From: Candidatus Gastranaerophilales bacterium
Lineage (GTDB): Bacteria; Cyanobacteriota; Vampirovibrionia; Gastranaerophilales; Gastranaerophilaceae
Direction: 5' to 3'
DNA length: 12,383 nucleotides
Assembly (NCBI GenBank): GCA_021199975.1
Contig: JAJQHF010000114.1
Location: 1 to 12,383, forward strand
The position numbers and the translations under genes were made by a program. How positions within the stretch are numbered: the stretch's first letter is position 1; each line of letters starts with the position of its first letter. Of the stretch, positions 1 to 6,245 are shown in pieces. The notes beneath the pieces are model-generated. The model saw only the letters and a program-made list of their open reading frames with translations. It ran no database searches and was not told the DNA's origin.

Positions 1-76
1 TGATGTATAAACTTCACCGTCGGGGAAATTATACTCTCCTGCACAACTTTTCCATCTTCTACCTTCAACATTAAAT
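1..76 (-). pseudogene. Truncated second copy of M29 aminopeptidase gene (fragment, runs off the window edge)
   Basis: Bases 1-76 match bases 2304-2379 inside the intact aminopeptidase gene at 73 of 76 positions, and the first 55 bases are identical. Read on the minus strand in the same frame, the fragment encodes FNVEGRRWKSCAGEYNFPDG and then EVYTS, which corresponds to the segment around metal ligand Glu227 of the intact protein. The three differences give A to E, I to R and one silent change. An in-frame TAA lies one codon before the matching segment, and there is no in-frame ATG, so the copy is cut off at its 5' side. What lies beyond base 1 cannot be seen. It may be a remnant of a paralogue or of a duplication. 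A contig end created by assembly at a shared 55-base word is a real alternative. Confidence 0.7.
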
Positions 77-203
77 TATTTGAACTGTTGAAATAATCCT
101 TGAATTTGCAAAAATGGTTTTAATTCGAGATGTGTATTTTTTGAAATTTTTTTGTAATTTTGTTGTCCGGTGCTGCCTGTCCTACAGCTGTATCTGACGT
201 TAA

Positions 204-821
204 TTAAATACTATATGGGTAATCCTCCTTAAACTGCCATCCGTCCATAAATAATAGTGTTGAGCAATACCCACCGGTGCTTTTACACATAGATAAAGCT
301 TGTTCTCTTGTTGTAATTGATTTTGGCTGCATTGGTATTATCTGACCTGTTTTATAGGAACTGCCGGCAGAATCGGGACAATATAAAAACTTAAAAATAT
401 CCCTTCCTTCTTTATCGGGTTTTTTCTTTCCGTTAACATCTACATTAAAATCAATACAAGTTCCTTTAAAAATATAAAAATAAGTACCGTCATTAAGATA
501 AATATAATAATATCTCCCGCTTTGTTCTGTTTTATAATAAACCAAATAAGGAAGGAGGTACTCATCCGCAAAAATTTTAACTGTTTCGGCTGATGATATT
601 TCGCTTTCATTGTTTCCCGTTTCCGCCCAATATCCCCAATCATTGCCGTCGGCTTTAGCTCTTGTTGAAGCATTGCATAGCATTGAATAGAATTTTTTAA
701 CTCTCGCCGAAGCTTCTTCCCTTCTATAGTTTGCCATAATTACGGGCAGAGTTATTGCCGCAATTACCCCGATTACAACAAGCGCTATCAGCACCTCCGA
801 TAATGTAAATCCGTCTTTCAT
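204..821 (-). CDS. Type IV pilin-like / pseudopilin protein with N-terminal methylation motif
   Basis: The 205-residue protein begins MKDG-FTLSE followed by a hydrophobic helix (about residues 10-30). This is the class III signal of type IV pilins and type II secretion pseudopilins: cleavage is expected after Gly4, and Glu9 (Glu5 of the mature form) is present. The leader is only four residues. The rest is a globular domain with aromatic-rich strands (about 90-120), a DVNGKKKPD segment (128-136) that looks like a structural or metal-binding loop, cysteines at 122, 148, 179 and 186 that could form disulfides, and a C-terminal DGW...DYP motif. An AAGGAG lies at 837-842, but 15 bases before the ATG, which is a long spacing. 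No assembly ATPase, platform protein or peptidase is nearby, so it is an orphan minor pilin or pseudopilin. Whether it serves a pilus or a secretion system is open. Confidence 0.85.
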   Translation of the reverse strand: MKDGFTLSEVLIALVVIGVIAAITLPVIMANYRREEASARVKKFYSMLCNASTRAKADGNDWGYWAETGNNESEISSAETVKIFADEYLLPYLVYYKTEQSGRYYYIYLNDGTYFYIFKGTCIDFNVDVNGKKKPDKEGRDIFKFLYCPDSAGSSYKTGQIIPMQPKSITTREQALSMCKSTGGYCSTLLFMDGWQFKEDYPYSI

Positions 822-852
822 GCTGTTTATTTTCCACTCCTTAAATATACAT

Positions 853-896
853 TAGATTATATATAAATAGTTTAATCTATTTATATATAGATTATA
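853..896. promoter_or_regulatory. Operator-like cluster of inverted and direct repeats between divergent pilin and HTH genes
   Basis: The 119-base divergent spacer contains a perfect 13-bp inverted repeat (858-870 and 877-889, loop 871-876). It also contains three copies of the half-site TAGATTA/TAATCTA: plus orientation at 853-859, minus at 873-879, and plus at 888-894. The last two form an 8-bp dyad, 873-880 with 887-894. Read on the minus strand, the outer copies are TATAATCTA, so they also resemble -10 boxes for the pilin gene. A helix-turn-helix gene starts 45 bases away, so autoregulation and control of the pilin gene are reasonable inferences. Binding itself is not shown. Confidence 0.5.
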
Positions 897-905
897 ATAA
901 CAATT

Positions 906-934
906 TTGGATATACAAGTCAACTAACATATAAT
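906..934 (+). promoter_or_regulatory. Candidate sigma70 promoter of the HTH gene
   Basis: TTGGAT (906-911) and a perfect TATAAT (929-934) are separated by 17 bases. The expected transcription start falls at about 940-942, on the ATG at 941, and no Shine-Dalgarno sequence precedes that ATG. The transcript may therefore be leaderless, or translation may use the second ATG at 956. Confidence 0.5.
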
Positions 935-940
935 TTACAA

Positions 941-1168
941 ATGATTATTAATAACATGACAGATTTTCAGCTCGTAAAATACCTTTTAAATCAGGAATAT
1001 ATGCTGCAAAAAGATTTATCGGACAAGTTAAACGAAATGACGGGCAAAACAACAAAGCCCGGAAATTTTTCCGCAAAACTTAAAAGAGAATATTTAACAT
1101 TTAAAGATTTAAAAAATATTTGTAAAATACTCGGATATAATTTATATATAGAAAAACAAAAAGATTAA
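941..1168 (+). CDS. Small helix-turn-helix DNA-binding protein
   Basis: This 75-residue protein has the layout of a short Cro/XRE-like domain. A first helix (QLVKYLLNQEYM) leads into QKDLSDKLNEM, the position of the turn-containing helix, then FSAKLKREYLTFKDLKNICKIL, and it ends with a short hydrophobic strand GYNLYIE. It has no second domain. Proteins of this size and pattern are usually repressors of small mobile or phage-like units or of their own operon. It is transcribed away from the pilin gene across a repeat-rich spacer and converges on higA, overlapping its stop codon by four bases (1165-1168). The start is uncertain: ATG 941 has no ribosome site and may be leaderless, and ATG 956 is the alternative. 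The exact family is not recognised. Confidence 0.7.
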   Translation: MIINNMTDFQLVKYLLNQEYMLQKDLSDKLNEMTGKTTKPGNFSAKLKREYLTFKDLKNICKILGYNLYIEKQKD

Positions 1169-1494
1169 AGAGCTATGCTTTTGTTTTTTGCGGAACGGTT
1201 AAACGGAACAATATTAGAAAGTTCATTCTCTATTTTATGACTTTGTTCTAACAACTCAAGATTCGTTTGAAGTCTTAAAAAATAACCTTTAGAAAGTCCG
1301 AAATATTTGGTTAATCTTAAATCCGTATCAGCAGTAATACCTCTTTGTCCTCTGACTATGGCATTAATTCTGTTTGCAGGTACACCGACTGCATTAGCTA
1401 AAGCATTCTGAGTTATATTTAACGGTTCTAAAAATTCATCTTTTAATATTTCGCCGATATGCGGTATTGGAATATTTTCTGAATTATTTGACAT
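1165..1494 (-). CDS. higA: HigA-family antitoxin (XRE helix-turn-helix)
   Basis: The antitoxin has 109 residues from ATG 1494. The frame is open up to an ATG at 1536, but 1494 is preferred: AAGGAG (1503-1508) lies 8 bases before it, and a strong promoter covers the upstream extension. The protein has the HigA layout: PHIGEILKDEFLEPL, then the helix-turn-helix TQNALANAVGVPANRINAIV, then GQRGITADTDLRLTKYFG and a C-terminal helix. HigA binds and neutralises the HigB ribonuclease and represses the operon. The toxin gene lies upstream, which is the usual higBA order, and the genes are separated by 77 bases. That gap carries a promoter of its own, which would let antitoxin be made independently of toxin. 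Confidence 0.9.
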   Translation of the reverse strand: MSNNSENIPIPHIGEILKDEFLEPLNITQNALANAVGVPANRINAIVRGQRGITADTDLRLTKYFGLSKGYFLRLQTNLELLEQSHKIENELSNIVPFNRSAKNKSIAL

Positions 1495-1515
1495 TATTAA
1501 GACTCCTTTATTTAT

Positions 1516-1544
1516 ATTATACATTCCGTACAACATAATATCAA
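1516..1544 (-). promoter_or_regulatory. Near-consensus sigma70 promoter for higA inside the higBA operon
   Basis: On the minus strand, TTGATA (1544-1539) is followed by a 17-base spacer and a perfect TATAAT (1521-1516). Transcription would start near 1509, directly upstream of the AAGGAG of higA (1508-1503). An AT-only stem (ATTAAT-TTTC-ATTAAT followed by T6, about 1576-1555) lies just upstream and could weaken read-through from higB. The promoter is inferred from sequence only. Confidence 0.65.
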
Positions 1545-1571
1545 GTGCTGCGTATAAAAAATTAATGAAAA

Positions 1572-1856
1572 TTAATCATGATAATCGGTTATTTCAACAT
1601 TTAAAGCATTGCTATCAACCCAGTTAAAACAAATACGATACTGATTATTAATCTTTATGGAATATTGCCCCTTCCTGTCTCCCGACAATATTTCAAGATG
1701 ATTAGACGGCGGCGTGCGTAAATCATTAATATCTTCTGATACATCAATACTATGCAGCTTTACCAATGCTCTGCTTTGAATTTCGCAAGGCAGTTTCTTT
1801 GAAAATTTACCGTTATATATTTTCTCGGTTTCTTTACAGCTAAAACTTTTTATCAT
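1572..1856 (-). CDS. higB: HigB-family mRNA interferase toxin (RelE/ParE superfamily)
   Basis: The 94-residue protein matches the HigB 'killer protein' family in length and pattern: MIKSFSCKETEKIYNG at the start, a central NHLEIL, GQYSIKINNQYRICFNW, and a C-terminal ITDYHD. HigB toxins cut mRNA on the ribosome. His53 and the Asp91-Tyr92-His93 cluster correspond to the residues His54, Asp90, Tyr91 and His92 described in Proteus HigB, so the toxin looks intact. It starts 36 bases after the stop of the aminopeptidase gene, on the same strand, and precedes higA. No clear Shine-Dalgarno sequence precedes the ATG, which suggests weak translation or a very short leader. A dyad overlapping the presumed promoter may be the HigA operator. 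Confidence 0.9.
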   Translation of the reverse strand: MIKSFSCKETEKIYNGKFSKKLPCEIQSRALVKLHSIDVSEDINDLRTPPSNHLEILSGDRKGQYSIKINNQYRICFNWVDSNALNVEITDYHD

Positions 1857-1867
1857 TTGATTATTTT

Positions 1868-1896
1868 ACCATAATTTTATGGAAATATTTATTCAA
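1868..1896 (-). promoter_or_regulatory. Candidate higB promoter with overlapping operator dyad
   Basis: On the minus strand, TTGAAT (1896-1891) is followed by 17 bases and TATGGT (1873-1868). A perfect 6-bp dyad, CCATAATTTTATGG (1869-1882), overlaps the -10 region. That is where an antitoxin complex would block polymerase. The -10 match is only moderate; TAAAAT a few bases downstream is an alternative. Confidence 0.4.
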
Positions 1897-2996
1897 ATAA
1901 TAAATTTACCGTTTTCATATATAAGAACATCATCAGCAAATATTTTACCGCCGTTTTTCATATTCTTAATTAAATCCCAATGCAGACCCGATACATTTTT
2001 TCCGCCTGTGTCGGGATATGAAGCACCTGCCGCCATATGGATTGAGCCTCCGATTTTTTCATCAAACAAAATATTACCTGTTACATCTTGAACCATATCA
2101 TTTGTGCCGATTGCAATTTCACCGACAAATCTTGAACCTTCGTCCATATCAAGCATATTAATTAAAAATTCTTCGCCTTTTTCTGCTTTTGCATCAACAA
2201 TTTTACCGTTTTTAAGAGTTAAAAGCACCTTTTGAGCTTCATTTCCCCTGTATATTTGAGGAAAATCAAAATAAATCTGACCTTCACCGCTATCTTCTAC
2301 AGGTGATGTATAAACTTCACCGTCGGGGAAATTATACTCTCCTGCACAACTTTTCCATATTCTGCCTGCAACATTAAATGTTACATCAGTTTTCTCACCT
2401 GTCAGTCTTATTTTTGATTTATTATTCAAGTATTGAGCAATTTTCTCCTGCTTTTCTCCGATTTCTTTCCATTTCTCAACGGGATTATCAAGATGAAGAT
2501 AACAAGCCTTTATTAAAAATTGAGTATAATCTTCAAGCGACATATTAGCTTCTTGCGCAAGTGCATTTGTCGGAAAATCCGCAATTACCCAGTTTAAATC
2601 ACCTTCAGCAGAACGTTTTAACATTTTTTCAGATAAATGTTTCATTACTCCTGAACGCTTTGCAAGTTTCTTCGAGTCTAGTTTTGCCATATTTTTTACG
2701 TTTAAAGGTGCTCCGATTGAAATTAGATTTTTTGCCTTTTCATATTCGATTTCAGTCATAGGGTCAATATATTCAAGCTGTTCATCAGAAGCATTTTTTA
2801 TGTAAACTTCATTCAAGCCTTCAACTCCCATTCTTACAACAGGAAATCCGCCTTTTAAAAGAACCTGTTTATATATTTCTTTAACAAGCGGCTGTGATAA
2901 ATAGGAATCGGTTCTTATAATTGTAAGTTCGCCTTTTTGTACTTTTACCGAATAATCTACAAGTACTTTAGCATATTTTCCCCACAAATTATCCAT
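1893..2996 (-). CDS. M29-family metallo-aminopeptidase (leucyl aminopeptidase type)
   Basis: This 367-residue protein fits family M29 (the AmpS/AmpT/PepS type), cytosolic enzymes that remove N-terminal residues from peptides using two metal ions. The candidate metal and catalytic residues are all present: Glu227 in DGEVYTSP, Glu293 in VGEIAIG, Glu313 and His320 in LFDEKIGGSIHMAAG, Tyr327 in SYPDTGG, and His339/Asp341 in LHWD. The length is somewhat below the roughly 400 residues of Thermus AmpT, as in many shorter bacterial and archaeal members. There is no signal peptide. The ATG follows a GAGGT and lies two bases after the lpxA stop, so it is very probably the last gene of the lpx operon. 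A lipid A role is not implied. A 76-base stretch of this gene (2304-2379) is repeated at the left edge of the window. Confidence 0.9.
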   Translation of the reverse strand: MDNLWGKYAKVLVDYSVKVQKGELTIIRTDSYLSQPLVKEIYKQVLLKGGFPVVRMGVEGLNEVYIKNASDEQLEYIDPMTEIEYEKAKNLISIGAPLNVKNMAKLDSKKLAKRSGVMKHLSEKMLKRSAEGDLNWVIADFPTNALAQEANMSLEDYTQFLIKACYLHLDNPVEKWKEIGEKQEKIAQYLNNKSKIRLTGEKTDVTFNVAGRIWKSCAGEYNFPDGEVYTSPVEDSGEGQIYFDFPQIYRGNEAQKVLLTLKNGKIVDAKAEKGEEFLINMLDMDEGSRFVGEIAIGTNDMVQDVTGNILFDEKIGGSIHMAAGASYPDTGGKNVSGLHWDLIKNMKNGGKIFADDVLIYENGKFII

Positions 2997-2998
2997 AT

Positions 2999-3802
2999 TT
3001 ATACCTCATCATTTGCCAAATTATTTAATCTGCCAAGATATATTCCTCTTTTAGAAGTTTTAATAAATTCAGCTATTCTTAGTACGTTCTTATCATTAGG
3101 GTAGGTTTCTTCAAGCTGTTTTACAACATTTGTTAATGTAGTAGTCCGGGCTTGGATTAATTTATAAGCTTCTCTTATATTTTGTATTTCTTCTTTTGAA
3201 AATCCACGTCTTTTCAATCCTATTACATTTGGACCGTGCAAAATAGCAGGAGCGCTTGCAACTTTTGCAAAAGGAGGAATATCCATTCTTGCTGCGGAAA
3301 AACCTGATACAATAACATACTCGCCTATTCTGATATTTTGGTGATAAACACTCATACCGCCTAAAAATGCGCCTTTACCTACATGAACATGCCCGCCGAT
3401 TGTAGCTAAATTTGCAAATATAGCTTCATCTTCAACAACACAGTTATGAGCAACGTGAGCTGATGCCATAAACAAACATTTATTGCCAACCTTCGTAATA
3501 TTACCGTCATCACCGGCAGCACGGTTAATTGTAACATATTCTTTAATTATACAGTCTTTGCCTATAACAGCCTTTGTTTTTTGACCTTTATAGCTTAAGT
3601 CCTGAGGAGCTGTTCCTAAACTTGCAAACGGATATATAATTGTATTATCGCCTATTTCACAGTTTTCCAAATAAGCATTGGCTACAATTTTAACATTTTC
3701 ACCCAGTACAACATTTTCTCCGATAATTACATTTGCTCCGATTTCACAACTTGCAGGTATTATTGCATTATCCGCAATAATTGCCGTTTGATGAATAGCC
3801 AT
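2999..3802 (-). CDS. lpxA: UDP-N-acetylglucosamine O-acyltransferase
   Basis: LpxA transfers a 3-hydroxyacyl chain from acyl carrier protein to the 3-OH of UDP-GlcNAc, the first step of lipid A synthesis, in the cytosol. The 267 residues (E. coli 262) consist of a left-handed beta-helix of hexapeptide repeats (about 5-185) and a C-terminal helical domain starting GLKRRGFSKEEIQNI. The catalytic base is His119 in ASAHVAHNC, and the acyl-binding motif GMSVYHQ (His154, Gln155) is present. Gly167 sits at the position of E. coli Gly173, where a small residue allows a long (about C14) acyl chain; that chain length is an inference. AAGGAG lies 6 bases before the ATG, and the gene starts 22 bases after fabZ. 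Confidence 0.97.
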   Translation of the reverse strand: MAIHQTAIIADNAIIPASCEIGANVIIGENVVLGENVKIVANAYLENCEIGDNTIIYPFASLGTAPQDLSYKGQKTKAVIGKDCIIKEYVTINRAAGDDGNITKVGNKCLFMASAHVAHNCVVEDEAIFANLATIGGHVHVGKGAFLGGMSVYHQNIRIGEYVIVSGFSAARMDIPPFAKVASAPAILHGPNVIGLKRRGFSKEEIQNIREAYKLIQARTTTLTNVVKQLEETYPNDKNVLRIAEFIKTSKRGIYLGRLNNLANDEV

Positions 3803-3824
3803 AAATTTCTCCTTTTATATCTAC

Positions 3825-4277
3825 CTATTTATTTCCTACAATTGAAAACATTAAATCAGCTTCTACCGCAAGCTGTCCGTCAACAAAACCTTTTGCGTGA
3901 GCTTTTGCAATCGGGCCTTTTATTTTAACAAGTTCAGCTTCCATATCAAATCTGTCGCCGGGTTTAATCTGCTTTCTAAATCTTACGCCGTCAATACCTG
4001 CATATAAAAATAATTTATCCTTATATTGAGGTAACGGCATTAATACACCTGCTGACATCTGGGCAATTGCTTCAAGCTGCAAAACTCCGGGGAATACAGG
4101 ATTTCCGGGAAAATGTCCCTGGAAAAATTCTTCATTCATTGTAAGGTTTTTATAACCCTTGCAATATTTACCGGGAACACATTCCGTTATTCTGTCAACA
4201 AGTAAAAAGGGATAACGATGCGGTATCATTTTCATAATATCTAAAACATCAAATTTTACGATTTGTTCTTCTGTCAT
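3825..4277 (-). CDS. fabZ: 3-hydroxyacyl-[acyl-carrier-protein] dehydratase
   Basis: FabZ removes water from 3-hydroxyacyl-ACP in each round of fatty acid elongation. The same 3-hydroxyacyl-ACP is the substrate of LpxA and LpxD, which explains its place between lpxC and lpxA. The 150 residues form a single hot-dog fold with the motif PHRYPFLLVDR (19-29) and the active-site stretch GHFPGNPVFPGVLQLEAIAQ, in which His55 and Glu69 are the catalytic pair with the usual spacing of 14. Its ATG shares one base with the lpxC stop codon (TAATG), and GGAGG lies inside the lpxC end (4282-4286), so translation of the two is coupled. Confidence 0.97.
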   Translation of the reverse strand: MTEEQIVKFDVLDIMKMIPHRYPFLLVDRITECVPGKYCKGYKNLTMNEEFFQGHFPGNPVFPGVLQLEAIAQMSAGVLMPLPQYKDKLFLYAGIDGVRFRKQIKPGDRFDMEAELVKIKGPIAKAHAKGFVDGQLAVEADLMFSIVGNK

Positions 4278-5083
4278 TATTCCTCCAATATAATTTTATT
4301 TCTCAATTCTTTTGCAACTATCGTATGAACGGTATGTCCCGCTTCTTTAACAGCTATTTCTCCTTTAAAATTAAGGATATTACAGCCTGCAAGATAAAAG
4401 TCACCGATTAAGTCAAGTATTTTATGTTTAATAGGCTCAAATTCCGACTTTAATTCTGATGTATAACCTTCATCTGTAAGACCTAAAGTATTTTCCAAAC
4501 TTGCGCCTCTTGCATATCCCGCTTTTTGGAGCATTTCAAGTTCATTCAAATAACCAAACGTTCTTGCTTCCGTAATTTCATCAATTTTTTCGGTATTAAG
4601 AGAAACCCAGCGATTTTTTAAATCTTTATGATTAAAATTAACACTGTATGTGACATTTAAATTATCCGAGGGAAGCACAATAAGGTGTGTTTTTCCGTTT
4701 AAATAATATACAGGCTCTTTAACAAAGCATTTTTTATTATCAGGATTAACAATACCTGCGGAATTAAAAGTGTCAACCCATTCTTTTGAACCGCCACCTA
4801 AGATAGGAAGTTCAAAATGAGATAAATAAACATCCAAAGAATCAATCTTACATATTGCACAAGCCGCCATAAAATGTTCTATAAGCATTACTTTTATTTC
4901 CGAATTACCGATTACGGTGCAGTGCTCGGTTGAAACAACATTATCAATATCTGCTTCAATTAATTTTTCATTAAAGTGAAACCTTAATCCTTTTTTATCA
5001 GAAGGACAAACTCTTGCTTCTGACGGAATACCTGTCATTAAGGCAACTGACTTTAATACAATTTCGCTTCCGATTGTTCCCAT
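4277..5083 (-). CDS. lpxC: UDP-3-O-acyl-N-acetylglucosamine deacetylase
   Basis: LpxC removes the acetyl group from UDP-3-O-acyl-GlcNAc with a catalytic zinc, the committed step of lipid A synthesis. Zinc ligands are His70, His220 and Asp224 (in IEHFMAA and KHKILDLIGD). Glu69 is the general base and His250 (EAGHTVH) the general acid. The ARTFGYLNELEMLQKAG segment matches the substrate-binding region. At 268 residues it is shorter than the E. coli enzyme (305), mainly at the C-terminus. The usual N-terminal GLHSG/GLHTG motif reads ALMTG (14-18), so the conserved histidine is methionine. The catalytic set is complete, so activity is expected. The start is ATG 5083, with AAGGA 8 bases upstream and 4 bases after lpxD. 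Confidence 0.95.
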   Translation of the reverse strand: MGTIGSEIVLKSVALMTGIPSEARVCPSDKKGLRFHFNEKLIEADIDNVVSTEHCTVIGNSEIKVMLIEHFMAACAICKIDSLDVYLSHFELPILGGGSKEWVDTFNSAGIVNPDNKKCFVKEPVYYLNGKTHLIVLPSDNLNVTYSVNFNHKDLKNRWVSLNTEKIDEITEARTFGYLNELEMLQKAGYARGASLENTLGLTDEGYTSELKSEFEPIKHKILDLIGDFYLAGCNILNFKGEIAVKEAGHTVHTIVAKELRNKIILEE

Positions 5084-5087
5084 ATAA

Positions 5088-6176
5088 TCAATCCTTTAGC
5101 AAATGTTCATAATCTTTAAATTTGTTAACAAGATCCTCTGCTTTTTTCATTGTTTTCATATGTTTTAAAAATTCTTTTCTCGGCATTGCGGGTGCCCCTA
5201 TCAATATTGTTTTTTCAGGAAAGCTCCTTGTAATACCTGCTTTTGCCATAACAATAGAATCACTGCCGATTTCAATATGATCAGCCATACCGACTTGACC
5301 TGCAATAACTACACGGTCGCCAATTATACAGCTTCCTGCTATACCGACCTGTGAAACAATCATGCAACCTTTGCCGATTTTGCAGTTATGACCGATTTGA
5401 ACAAGGTTATCAATTTTTGTCTGCTCTCCTATAACGGTATTTTCAATTGTACCTTTATCAATGCAGGTATTTGCGCCTATTTCTACGTCATCACCTATAA
5501 CAACGGAACCTACGGAAGGGATTTTATAAATTTTCTGGTCTGTATTATCTTCCTTAACATCACCTTCTTTTCTTGCATTTTCAACATTATTAGGATTTTC
5601 AGTAACGAAACTAAACCCGTCTGCGCCAACACTTACACCGTGCTGTAAAACTACTTTATTTCCGATAATTACATTATCTCCAATGTTACACCCGGGGTGA
5701 AACAAACAATTTTCCCCTATTTGAGCAGAACGTCCGACATAAACATTCGGCAATATTTTTGTATTTTTTCCGACAGAAACATTCCTTGAAATAACAACGT
5801 TAGCTCCTATTGAAACATTCTCTCCTATTTTTGCGGTAGGATGCACGGTTGCGGTTGGATGTATTCCAACTGTTGATTCAGGCGGAATATAGAATAAATG
5901 TAATAATTTCATCATTGCTAAACGAGGGCGTTCTGCTTCTATTGTTGAAATTAATTCAGATGTAACCCCAATCGGAACCAATGCCGCCCTTGCTTTTGTT
6001 TTAGAAAGATTTTCAATTTCATCTTCATTCATAGCAAGTGCCAAAGTATTTTCATCCGCTATTAATGGCGGACCAATCCTTGATATTTTTACATCTTCAA
6101 CTTTTGTTAAAATACCGCCGACGATTTCTGATATTTCTTCCAGCGAGTATTGTTTCATTGTATCTATATCCCTCAT
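5088..6176 (-). CDS. lpxD: UDP-3-O-acylglucosamine N-acyltransferase
   Basis: LpxD adds the second 3-hydroxyacyl chain, to the 2-amino group of UDP-3-O-acyl-glucosamine, the step after LpxC. The 362 residues (E. coli 341) comprise an N-terminal uridine-binding domain (about 1-100), a hexapeptide left-handed beta-helix (about 103-320) with catalytic His263 in NLVQIGHNCKIGKG, and a C-terminal helix containing the HMKTMKKAEDL stretch. A charged insertion of about 20 residues (roughly 194-217) sits between GADGFSFV and IPSVGSVVIG, where E. coli has a short loop; this accounts for the extra length. It is the first gene of the operon. Two starts are possible: ATG 6176 with AGGGG 7 bases before it, and ATG 6158 with GAGGG 11 bases before it. 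The first is preferred. Confidence 0.96.
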   Translation of the reverse strand: MRDIDTMKQYSLEEISEIVGGILTKVEDVKISRIGPPLIADENTLALAMNEDEIENLSKTKARAALVPIGVTSELISTIEAERPRLAMMKLLHLFYIPPESTVGIHPTATVHPTAKIGENVSIGANVVISRNVSVGKNTKILPNVYVGRSAQIGENCLFHPGCNIGDNVIIGNKVVLQHGVSVGADGFSFVTENPNNVENARKEGDVKEDNTDQKIYKIPSVGSVVIGDDVEIGANTCIDKGTIENTVIGEQTKIDNLVQIGHNCKIGKGCMIVSQVGIAGSCIIGDRVVIAGQVGMADHIEIGSDSIVMAKAGITRSFPEKTILIGAPAMPRKEFLKHMKTMKKAEDLVNKFKDYEHLLKD

Positions 6177-6245
6177 TATATTTCCCCTTTTATTTTTCTA
6201 TTTTAATACGACCGAAAAAAAAACACAAATAATCTAAAATGAGGA

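Noticed and set aside
183..192. Perfect palindrome TACAGCTGTA downstream of the pilin gene
   Set aside because: Ten bases only, with no partner copies and no position relative to a promoter; chance is sufficient.
1495..1536. Fourteen-residue N-terminal extension of HigA from ATG 1536
   Set aside because: The extension overlaps the -10 box, and the ATG at 1494 has an ideal ribosome site and matches the family's N-terminus.
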